The translations under genes were made by a program, and so were the position numbers. From Bathynomus jamesi (taxonomy: Eukaryota > Arthropoda > Malacostraca > Isopoda > Cirolanidae), in assembly GCA_023014485.1 (NCBI GenBank), contig JAJOZX010003220.1, positions 374,001-438,000 of the forward strand: a stretch of 64,000 bases of DNA. Direction: 5' to 3'. Positions 56,217 to 64,000 of this stretch are shown here, piece by piece; the first letter of the stretch is position 1; each line of letters opens with the position of its first letter. The notes beneath the pieces were generated by a model. That model saw only the letters and a program-made list of their open reading frames with translations. It searched no databases and had not been told where the DNA came from.

Positions 56217-57630
56217 CAGTCCCCTGCAATCGTTCCGCTCCACCCTCTTTGAGATGTGGTGGCAACGCAGTCCTTCTTAAACAGCAGTCTCCCTCTCACT
56301 CCTTCCCTCTCCCTCTCGCTATCCCCCTATCTCGTCCTCCCCCCTCTCTCCTTTCGCTACACCAAAAACGACGATATTACGAGATCAAACCGTCGACATG
56401 AAATCACACAATAGCTGAAATTAATCATCATAATGTAGAGAAATACAACACTTATTTGTAAGTGTTAATATGAAATCACGATATGACGTAATTCGGCGTG
56501 TCAGATTACGATTCGAATAGCATCTACCGTAATTTTAAACTGTGATTTTAATCCAGCGACGAAATATATTAAATAATATATATTAATATATATGTAAAAA
56601 TGCATAATTCTAACATTCATTTCTGCATATAAAGTCCAAACTCGTGTGACACTCTAACTGTATATAAGATGCAAGTTTGGAAAAAAAAATTATTTTCTTT
56701 CTTTTATTTTTGCTAAGTAATCATTTTTAGATTGAGTTTAACCATGTAATCGTGTTAAATTCTTCAATGTCCATTTTTTAATAAATTCTCCCTTAGTTGT
56801 AAAAGATGAAGTCATAACTTGCCGAAACTCTAAATTAACACTTATTTTTAAATTTTAAGCATTTAAGTTTGGCTCATATGCATGTTTAATTTTAATCAAT
56901 AATAAAATGCATATTTCGATTTCCATTTTTAGTTAATTCGGTAATTCATGATAACATCAGAGCTGTCAGTATGCTGTTTAAAAGAAAAATATGGCTTCAT
57001 CTTCAAATATCTTGTTTATCTGCCAGTATACTATTACAGCACAAATTTACCTTCATCTTCAAATATTTAAAAAAAAAATTCAACCTATTGAGAAAAAAAC
57101 AAAAACAGGTCAACATTAAATAATAATGTCACCAAATTATTAGTACATAAACTCTTGTAATTTTTCAAATTATCATTCTGATTATTCTGATCTGATCTAG
57201 AGGCTGAAGTATTACCTATAATATTTTAGAAGCAGTAAAATTCAGTCAGAGGATCTCTTTGTCTTCTCCTTTGAGCCCTGCTTTCTCCAGGGAACTTAGT
57301 TTTAAAATAGAATAAATAATTTCCCGATATGCTACAAGAAGAATGGGGAACCGTCAGATAATTTAGTAACGTTATTTTTGTAATAAAAAATTGAACTATG
57401 TTATCATTATCTCTCCATGGATAGACCTTTTCTGGATAATCACTTGTTGATAATGCATGGACTTCACACAGAAATGTTATGGCATGGAGGAAAAGTCGAT
57501 ACTACAACTTATCTTACACTTTAACTATAACATGGCCACGTCAAAATCCTATGATTTAAAGTTTTTAAAGTAAAGACTGCGTTGCTGTCACATCTCGGAG
57601 AGGGTGGAGCGGAACTATTGCAGGCGACTG
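56217..57630. mobile_element. Long non-autonomous TA-target transposon (1.4 kb)
   Basis: Terminal inverted repeats of about 58 bp, starting CAGTCCCCTGCAATCGTTCC on the left and CAGTCGCCTGCAATAGTTCC on the right (inverse), flanked by TA. The 1.4-kb interior is AT-rich (CTCCCTCTCACTCC tract near the left end) with no coding frame. Tc1/mariner or Tigger-like by target site. Confidence 0.88.
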
Positions 57631-57632
57631 TA

Positions 57633-57728
57633 CCAGTGATGTAGGACTCGAGACGAGACCGGTCTCGAGACCTTTTTTTCTGATCTCGGTCTCGGTCTCG
57701 GCCATGGTGGTCTCGACTACATCATTGG
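57633..57728. mobile_element. Short palindromic MITE rich in GAGACC/GGTCTC
   Basis: CCAGTGATGTAG at the left and CTACATCATTGG at the right, with TCGAGACCGGTCTCGA inside. About 96 bp, flanked by TA, directly abutting the previous element. Confidence 0.82.
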
Positions 57729-58817
57729 TATGTTCGGTTCACATTCCTCTCACCAATAAATAACACCCAAGCCTCTAAAATTTAATCAATAATTAATCTG
57801 TCGACTTCAGTTACGCTTTGCTCGTCTCTCAACCAAAGTACACAAAACTCAGTCATTAAAACATTAAAGTCATTAATTATCATGAATCAGTTTGCGTACG
57901 AGTCATTATTTTAGGTGGTACTAACCTCACACATTTTTTTTTATTAAAAATTGTTTTCTAACTTTTAGGCCAATTTCTTTCAGTATATTCTTTTTATATA
58001 TATAGCTTCTTATTTTCCTCGGTAGGAGAGCAATATCGATAGGTTGTTTCAAGGAAAGTGAAGTTTCGAATTTTTAATTACTATAGTAATTGCTATAGTA
58101 AAAATTAGAATTTTTATCACAACAGTACGGTACAAATTTTAGTAAATTTATTTCTTTCACGCTGGTCATGTTTACACAAAATAGTATAACTAAGTAATTT
58201 ATACCATACCAAGGTCATAATGAATAATTGAAAATTCTTACTAAATTTACGTGAAAAAAATATGCGTCTTATACCATATTGTTACACAATATAGTATATA
58301 CACACTGTAGTTGCCACGTTCGTAATATATTATTAATAATAATATTATGTTAAGTTAATGTTAATGAAGATTGCCTGAGGCCGGGATCACTAGAACTTTT
58401 CAGATCAATAATTAGGAAATTAACAGAGTGAGTTTTCTTCCTTTATTTAAAAAACAACGAATGGTTAAAGTGAAATTAACGTTTGATTAATGTTGTGCAG
58501 TGAATGACGTTATAATATTTAATGAATTGCTAAGTAAGTTAAAGTTTTGACTACTTATTACGGTTGATAACAAAGGAACAGAATGCACAGTAATTAATGA
58601 AATAACACGGCCGCCCTTGGTGGACATCCTTTGACTGCTTGTGGCATGATTCGAAATGCCAAGTCGACTGAAGAGTAGCGTCGTGGATTCCTGATCGAGG
58701 TGCGATTGAGACGTCGTGCCCGGGGTTCCTTCTAACGAAGTCGAACGCCATCCTCATCTTGAATGTTATTTCTCAGACGGCAAAAGGAGAATCTTCGAAA
58801 GTGTCTGACGATGTCGT

Positions 58818-58820
<3 letters not shown>
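57729..58820. other. AT-rich stretch, no supported gene
   Basis: A local palindrome GAATTTTTAATTACTATAGTAATTGCTATAG lies near 58,068. 58,600-58,800 is GC-richer with a 68-residue minus-strand frame that I do not recognise; without further support it is not called a gene. Confidence 0.5.

Positions 58821-58821
<1 letters not shown>

Positions 58822-58861
<40 letters not shown>
58822..58861. repeat. (TA)n microsatellite
   Basis: Pure TA array. Confidence 0.95.
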
Positions 58862-58864
<3 letters not shown>

Positions 58865-59518
58865 CACTTTAATTGCTTTGTATGTTTAGTCCTAGAGGGG
58901 CAGTATGGGACCGCACACATAGGGACTAGTGTCGGGTCTACGTAACCCCTAAATGAATATTATATTTATAGGTTGACTTAATTTATTGTTACCAGAAAAT
59001 AATATAAATAAACTTGCGTACAATAAAATACAATGTCCACAAAAATAAATGTACTTTTATTGTAATAAACCCACAATGACCTTCGGTTAATTAAGATTGA
59101 GAATCAAACTGTGTTCTTAAAACTTATGAATCAAATTTGTTTTTGTTAAATTTCAGTGTATTTATAAGATTAAACAATTTATAAGGAGGAGATTGTAGAC
59201 AACAATCGACCAGGGAAGTACTCTTGGAGGGGAGAACGTTAGGCAGGAGACAGGGAGTGCTGAAACTCCTGTTTCTCCTGTCACTCTCCTCCTTAGCTGA
59301 TCTTTTTACGTGTCTCATCTACCTTATGAGCAGTCCAGCATGCACTCAAACACACACACACCTCCCTCTACTCCTCACTACACATACATGCATCTTACAC
59401 ACTACACATTCTTTTAAAAATTAAAAAGAAATTATTTTTATTTGTATTTTGGCTCCCTCCTTCTCTTTCTATAGGGGGCGTTTCTGCGGGTGTTCGCCTT
59501 TGGCCCCTCAGTTCTGCA
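58862..59518. other. Non-coding stretch, nothing recognised
   Basis: AT-rich, then a CT-rich segment (CACACACACACCTCCCTC near 59,350). At 59,470-59,513 a GC-rich block (GGGGGCGTTTCTGCGGGTGT) is the inverse of sequence near 60,938-60,985. Confidence 0.5.
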
Positions 59519-59519
59519 T

Positions 59520-59591
<72 letters not shown>

Positions 59592-59592
59592 G
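59519..59592. repeat. Poly(A) followed by (TA)n
   Basis: A15-18 then a TA array. Possible retroposon tail, but no body was recognised. Confidence 0.9.
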
Positions 59593-59613
59593 TACAACTC
59601 GTCTCTATTTATA

Positions 59614-60236
59614 ATTGAGGGGTCGCGCGTCTTAAGATACCTAAGCGCAACCACAGGCGAAAACGTGTTTTTGATGGATATCACTATTTTCACCCTTCCT
59701 CTATCGCGTGGTTTGGGTTATAATGACCTTACGACTCTAGAAGTATGGTTGAAAACCTTATGAAGCGAACTACTTTTTTCACCTCTATCGCCAGATGGGC
59801 TCTGCCGCCCAGATGTGATGCGCGTCTTAAGGCCCCAATATCCCGTTCAATTAGTGGGAGGTGATGGGGGTGGGGGTGGGACGCTCGGTCTCTGGGTGGC
59901 GGGAACAGCAGGAGGAGCGCGAGCCAATGAAAACATGGCAGCCACGCCGTTCTGCTTTCTGATTGGCCACCCGCTCCACGCGCCGAGAGGGACACGACAT
60001 AACCATCCCCCCAGTACCTTAAGACTCGCGTACCTTAGCAGGCGTCCTGTGTTCGTGCTCATATTGCTGAATATTGCGTGGATTATTCTATTCACCCGGC
60101 TTCTAACTATTATCAACGTGTGCAGCAATGTCTCACCGTGCTAGTGATAGTGATGAAAAATCAATGGAATCATTCTGTGCCAGAAATCGCACCCAGTTCG
60201 GCATAATAAGAAAATAAAAAATTTTAAAAATATATA
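59614..60236. mobile_element. TGAGGGGTC-family element, longer or rearranged copy
   Basis: Left terminus GAGGGGTCGCGCGTCTTAAG, then the family interior (GTTTGGGTTATAATGACC). From about 59,800 it is joined to a GC-rich segment with two CCAAT-type boxes (GCCAATGAAA, GATTGGCCAC) and a short frame starting MSHRASDSDEKSMESFC at 60,127. It ends in CGGCATAATAAGAAAATAAA, the inverse of family interior sequence. It may be a deleted version of a longer, once-coding relative of the MITEs; the evidence is thin. Confidence 0.5.
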
Positions 60237-60683
60237 TATGAGGGGTCCCGCGTCTTAAGGTACCTAAGCGCCAAAATTAAAATTCGCCAGAAATCGCCTC
60301 CAAAGTTCAGCAATATTCTCGCAATAGTATCTCTGTTATTAATTGAGCTAGAACGTTCATTTTTGGCTAAATTAGAGTTCTAAGTATGCTAATGAAGATG
60401 TGGATGAGTTTTTGGAATAGATTTTCATATTTTATATTTTATATATTTTTTTTTATTTTTTATTTTCTTATTATGCCGAACTTTGGGTGAACTTTTGGCT
60501 GGCGATAGAGGTGAAAAAAGTAGTTCGCTTCATAAGGTTTTCAACCATACTTCTAGTGTCGTAAGGTCATTATAACCCAAACCACGCGACAGAGGCAGGG
60601 CGAAAATAGTGATATGAATCAAAAACACGTTTTCGCCTCTAGTGGCGCTTAGGTACCGTAAGACGCGCGACCCCTAATAAATA
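60237..60683. mobile_element. MITE, TGAGGGGTC family, copy 2 (complete)
   Basis: GAGGGGTCCCGCGTCTTAAG at the left and the inverse ending GCGCGACCCCTA at the right; about 95% like 17,692-18,138 along its length by eye. Non-coding. Confidence 0.9.
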
Positions 60684-60890
60684 AAATATAAAATATGAAA
60701 ATGTATTCCAAAAACTCATTAACATCTTCATTAGCATACGTAGAACTCTAATTTAGCCAAAAATGAACGTTCTAGCTCAATTAATAACAGAGAAACTATT
60801 GCCAGAATATTGCTGAACTCGGATGCGATTTCTGGCGAATTTTAATTTTGGCGCTTAGGTACCTTAAGACGCGGGACCCCTCATATATTA
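60684..60890. mobile_element. MITE, TGAGGGGTC family, half copy in inverse orientation
   Basis: Carries the right half only (TTCCAAAAACTCATTAACATC ... GCGGGACCCCTCA as inverse). It lies tail to tail with copy 2, giving an extended inverted repeat. Confidence 0.88.
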
Positions 60891-61551
60891 AGTGGGCATG
60901 TATTGGTGTATTGATGAATTTTAAAAAAAAAATCATACAAGACGGGGAAGCCAAGGGCGAACGCCCGCTGAAACGTTCCCCCACAGTAGTGTGGGCGCAA
61001 AAGGGGAGAGTGCAATGCAATTGCAAATGTTGATCAATGTTGCGAGAGTGCCACCCTTGTTGCAGAGCCCCCTCCCCCTTTGTTGCAAGGCACCCCACAG
61101 TACCAGTGCCAAACCCCCTTGCTGCAAGGCACCCCCCTAAAGGGGGAGGGGGTTACTGCAAGAGCAACAAGAGGTTATGCAACTTTGAGGCGGAGTTATC
61201 CCCAAGTTGCAATGAACTCCCGCTGGGTGAGACCTCTTTGTGGGAGAAGGTGGGACGGCCTCACCCCCCACAAAGGGGTATACTTAACCTAAGAGAGAGA
61301 AGGAGAGAGAGAGAGGAGGAGAGGTGTTCGCTTGACAGGAGCCAAGCGCATATTAAGACTTCACCTGAGCGGCCTTTGTCTTATAGGGCCCCTAATCAGC
61401 CAGTCGGCTTAATCAGCCAGTGCCTCCAGGCATCATCAGCCAGTTGGCACAGTATATACTTCGTTTGGCACGTACACACCCATCTATACGCCCATAAAAA
61501 ATTACGATTATATGCGTTGAGAACCGGCGGCGGCGCGTCCTTCCGCGGTTG
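60891..61551. other. GC-rich, purine/pyrimidine-skewed stretch with short repeats
   Basis: Short repeats TGCAAGGCACCCC (61,083 and 61,123) and ATCAGCCAGT (three times, 61,395-61,445), plus a GA-rich tract AGAGAGAGAAGGAGAGAGAG near 61,291. A 172-residue open frame exists but looks compositional. No gene called. Confidence 0.5.
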
Positions 61552-61745
61552 GTAGCCAGGGTGACCTAATGGTTCACGTTAAACTGTAGGTCTAAGGTGG
61601 AGTGTAGGCGGGCTCGAAACTGGTGGCTGCGCGTCCTTCCACGGTTGGTAGCCAGGGTGACCTAATGATCCCCGTTAACCGTAGGTCTAAGGTGGAATGT
61701 AAACATCCTTCCACGGTTGGTAGATAAAATGGGTAACCAGTCTCC
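61552..61745 (+). repeat. Duplicated tRNA-like SINE segments
   Basis: GGTTGGTAGCCAGGGTGACC is present twice about 100 bp apart, with GTTAAACTGTAGGTCTAAGG after it and a third partial at 61,700. Related to the second SINE head at 17,531. Confidence 0.65.
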
Positions 61746-61786
61746 CTCCTCGCTCTCGCTCTCTCTCTCACTCTCTTACATATATA

Positions 61787-62535
61787 CAGTGCATTCCGGT
61801 TAATTGGGATACCGGTTAATTAGGGCAGCCGCTTTATTGGGTCAATACTGCGAGAACAGAAACAAACGTGTTAAATGTACTCTAATTGCACCTGCTTAAT
61901 TGGGACAACAGCGCCGCTTAATTGGTCCAGTCGCAGCGCCATCTTGTCTTAGCCATTGTTACTCATTCATCGCCTGCTAGTGCTCAGTTGTGCTCAAGAT
62001 GTCGCGGCGGAAGGATCAAACATTAGCTGAAAAAATTGCTACTCTAGACCTCATTAGATTACAGCCTCCGAACACAAGTCAAAGGAAGATTGCTGAAGTG
62101 ACCGGTTTGGCGAAGTCTACGGTCTGCAGATTGTTGAAGCAAGAAGAAACGTTACGTTTGGAATGGGCTACGATAAAAAATGAAGCAGGGACGTCAAGGA
62201 AAAGAAAGAGAGAGGGAAAAGATCCTGAAGTTGATGAAGCATTGAATAAGTGGTTTTCCGTGGTTACAGCACAAGGTGTACACGTCAGCGGTCCAATGCT
62301 TAAGTGCAAAGCAGAAGAGCTTGCTGTTAAACTTGAGCATGAAAACTTTAAAGCAACTGATGGATGGATTTCTCGGTGGAAAGGGCGACATGCCATAAAA
62401 TTTAAAAGAGAGCATGGTGAAAAAGCAAGTGCCGACGTTGCTGCAGCGGATGAATGGAAATCTAATAAATTACACCAGTACACATTTGAAAACTTGTCGA
62501 TCGATTTTTACAAACTAGTTGGTGATTCTATATAA
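61787..62535 (+). pseudogene. Tigger/pogo-like transposase, N-terminal DNA-binding part, with left terminus
   Basis: The element terminus CAGTGCATTCCGGTTAATTG at 61,787 (after TA) is typical of Tigger-like elements in repeating GGTTAATT motifs. The ORF starts at about 61,999 (MSRRKDQTLAEKIATLDLIR) and carries a CENP-B-type N-terminal HTH (ISQRKIAEVTG-like region, STVCRLLKQEE). A second HTH_Tnp_Tc5-type domain follows: WFSVVTAQGVHVSGPMLKCK to TDGWISRWKGRHAIKFKREH. It reaches ADEWKSNKLHQ and then diverges to a stop at 62,533. The DDE domain is missing here but a matching one appears at 63,740. Confidence 0.88.
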
Positions 62536-62598
62536 TTTGAGTGCGCTGATCTCAAAAATATAGTTAGTTTTTCCCTATCACGAATGGTTTTCTTACTA

Positions 62599-62835
62599 CA
62601 GGGTGTGTCATAAATCCCCCATTTATCCCCAAATGTGAACCATCTTATCGAGACCAACATTGCATTGCACATGCTAAACCATAAATTTTGTTGTTATAGA
62701 CTACAGTAACGCTTACATAATAATGTAGGGTAAATATATATAACAACCATTCCCGTTCCCAGCAAAACACTCTCTCCCCTCACATCAATGGGTGGTTAAC
62801 ATTTGGGGACATATGAGGTATTACAACACCCCTTG
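62599..62835. mobile_element. MITE, CAGGGTGTGTCA type
   Basis: Left CAGGGTGTGTCATAAATCCC ... CCCCAAATGTGAACC; right inverse CAAGGGGTGTTGTAATACC ... CCCCAAATGTTAACC. Flanked by TA. 237 bp, non-coding, inside the 3' flank of the unnamed ORF. Confidence 0.82.
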
Positions 62836-62970
62836 TAGCACGAAATCTTTAGGTGATAGAGTAAAACCTAATTAAAGCAGAATTAAATAGCTCCTAGCTC
62901 TTGGACAAGCATATTGCTTGTTTATGAAAGAATAAAAAAATAACAAAGAAACAAAATATATTTACCTTCT

Positions 62971-63606
62971 TTACCAAGCGAAGTATGTGTCGGATGCCAA
63001 TAAATTGTTCTCCTGCAATCTAGACCCCAAAAGTTCTGCAGAGTCCTTAGGCAGATTCAAATCCCTGACTAAGTCATTTAGTTCGGCTTGGGTTAATGGT
63101 TTAGGAGGATCTCGGTCAGCTGTTAGTTGTTCATAAACATCATCATTGTCTGGATTTGGAGCTGAATCAGAATCTGAATTGTATTGATCCAGACTCTCGG
63201 GTGGGCGGAGAATAGGAACTTCTGGACCATGGGGTACCGGCCTTATTGCAGATGGAAGACTTGGGTATTGAAGGCTCTCTTTATTCTTTTCATTATAACC
63301 TTTAACATTGCAAGAACAGAAGTAGCAGTCGTCGGTATGGTTTCTAGGCTCGCGCCATACCATAGGGATCCGAAATGGCAAACTTTTCTTTTTACCTTTG
63401 CTCCAATTCCTTAGTGCCGCAACACACGTAAGACAAACCTTGTGTGGAGCCCAACTTTTGTCTTGATCTCCTAATTTAATTCCAAAATAAGCATGATAAG
63501 CTCTCTTAATGAAGGTCGTTACATTTGTCCTTTGTTTTACAACAGCATACCGACCACAAATATAACGAAATATGTCTGGACTATGGGTACATCCTCTAGA
63601 AGCCAT
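62971..63606 (-). CDS. Unnamed Cys-rich protein, N-terminal exon (widespread predicted-protein family)
   Basis: A 211-residue frame from MASRGCTHSPDIFRYICGRY. Visible: CTH...YICG, GIKLGDQDKSWAPHKVCLTC (C-x2-C), PFRIPMVWREPRNHTDDCYF (20 residues), CSCN, YPSLPSAIRPVPHGP, and the tail LTQAELNDLVRDLNLPKDSAELLGSRL. I recognise this as a protein predicted many times in arthropods and cnidarians, usually with a long further C-terminal part and no named function. Here the frame stops just after SDTYFAW, where the DNA reads TTGGTAAAGAAGG, a plausible splice donor, so it may be a first exon. The downstream exon was not found before the Tigger sequence. The zinc module suggests DNA binding. Confidence 0.6.
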   Translation of the reverse strand: MASRGCTHSPDIFRYICGRYAVVKQRTNVTTFIKRAYHAYFGIKLGDQDKSWAPHKVCLTCVAALRNWSKGKKKSLPFRIPMVWREPRNHTDDCYFCSCNVKGYNEKNKESLQYPSLPSAIRPVPHGPEVPILRPPESLDQYNSDSDSAPNPDNDDVYEQLTADRDPPKPLTQAELNDLVRDLNLPKDSAELLGSRLQENNLLASDTYFAW

Positions 63607-63739
63607 TATTAAAATTTTAAAGACGTAATGTTAGAATTATCTATCTGAAAAATATGAAAAAACGAAATTAATTAAAGATAAAAAAGGTAAAAAATTACAA
63701 AACGCCCCAAAATTGTTTTGCTAATAACTTTAAAACTGT

Positions 63740-64000
63740 GGGTGATAGAAAAAAACTGGTAGCATTTTTTAATTCAGCGCAGCGACCTGCTTCAGAATCA
63801 CAACTCAAAATAAAGAAATCGATTTTCATGCAGACCGGTGAATTATCAGATTTTATTAACGAATTCTCTGCAGACGACATTTACAACGCAGACAAAACGG
63901 GTCTTTTTTATCGAGCCATGCCAGATGGTTCACTTGTTTATAAACATGAAGAACTTAGTGGCTCTAAGAAAGCAATGGACGGGGTGACGGTGTTATGCTG
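63740..64000 (+). pseudogene. Tigger-like transposase DDE domain, start, cut by window end
   Basis: The plus frame from about 63,755 reads LVAFFNSAQRPASESQLKI, then FINEFSADDIYNADKTGLFY, RAMPDGSLVYKHEELSGSKK and AMDGVTVLC at the window edge. DIYNADKTGLFYR is the first catalytic Asp block of Tigger/jerky-like DDE transposases (NADKTGL, usually NADETGL). It probably continues the protein whose N-terminus is at 61,999; the region between would be later insertion. A separate Tigger copy cannot be excluded. Confidence 0.8.

Larger units (their letters stand above)
62540..63790 (-). mobile_element. Candidate element carrying an unnamed zinc-rich ORF, inside the Tigger sequence
   Basis: The sequence around 62,548-62,600 (GCGCTGATCTCAAAAATATAG ... 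TTTTTCCCTATCAC) is matched in inverse orientation around 63,730-63,785 (TGCGCTGAATTAAAAAATGC ... TTTTTTTCTATCACCC). These imperfect repeats bracket the minus-strand ORF at 62,971-63,606 and separate the two Tigger pieces. No target duplication was identified. This is an inference from repeat layout. Confidence 0.45.

Noticed and set aside
58551..58757. 68-residue minus-strand frame in a locally GC-rich segment
   Set aside because: No motif, no splice signals that extend it convincingly; may be a fragment of an unknown repeat.
59815..60144. Overlapping frames on both strands in a GC-rich segment with CCAAT boxes
   Set aside because: Tempting as a host promoter and first exon, but it sits between halves of a MITE family and no downstream exon is visible.
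61037..61555. 172-residue plus-strand frame in GC-rich DNA
   Set aside because: Composition-driven (Pro/Arg-rich, GA tract), no recognisable motif, overlaps short tandem repeats.

Overview
The window looks like repeat-rich nuclear DNA from an animal, most plausibly an arthropod (perhaps a crustacean or chelicerate). The support is a Polinton/Maverick, CR1-type and a second group of non-LTR retrotransposons, Penelope-like elements, Tc1/mariner, hAT and Tigger transposons, tRNA-derived SINEs, many (TA)n arrays and a degenerate CCTAA (arthropod telomere-type) tract. I found no convincing host gene, rRNA, functional tRNA or CRISPR. Nearly every base that can be explained belongs to a mobile element, most of them decayed by stops and frameshifts.

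Layout. 1-10,210: truncated Polinton (integrase, an ORF split by a later insertion, a small GGF-ending ORF, packaging ATPase, divergent PolB-like N-terminus). It is interrupted at 974-7959 by a DNA transposon, which is interrupted at 2972-6346 by a relative, which carries a hAT MITE at 5754-5958; all three insertions have perfect 8-bp target-site duplications. 10,268-12,545: mariner MITE and a truncated LINE. 12,789-17,372: CR1 copy 1. 17,389-18,945: SINEs, a MITE and a mariner hairpin fragment. 19,556-26,097: a 6.5-kb element with about 170-bp terminal inverted repeats and one long decayed coding region that includes a PIN-type nuclease domain; a Tc1 element sits inside it. 26,909-30,811: nearly intact CR1 copy 3 (minus). 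31,044-36,475: SINEs and CR1 copy 2. 36,594-38,809: another element related to the transposons at 974-7959. 38,972-40,188: mariner. 40,281-42,190: second LINE of the first family. 42,366-47,995: two Penelope-like elements in inverted orientation. 48,293-52,609: foldback MITEs, an unclassified repeat, a SINE array and a hAT remnant. 52,652-55,470: third LINE. 55,796-61,750: foldback and long-TIR MITEs. 61,787-64,000: Tigger-like transposase pieces split by an element carrying an unnamed zinc-rich ORF.

The most interesting content is three element types that I recognise only as unnamed predicted-protein families. (1) A transposase clade with termini TAGGGYG, 8-bp target duplications, a CKC...CxC zinc motif and a D...D...CxxH core (974-7959, 2972-6346, and more distantly 36,594-38,809). 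(2) The PIN-nuclease element at 19,556-26,097. (3) The ORF at 62,971-63,606, bracketed by imperfect inverted repeats. All identifications come from reading translations and repeats by eye; no database search was possible.
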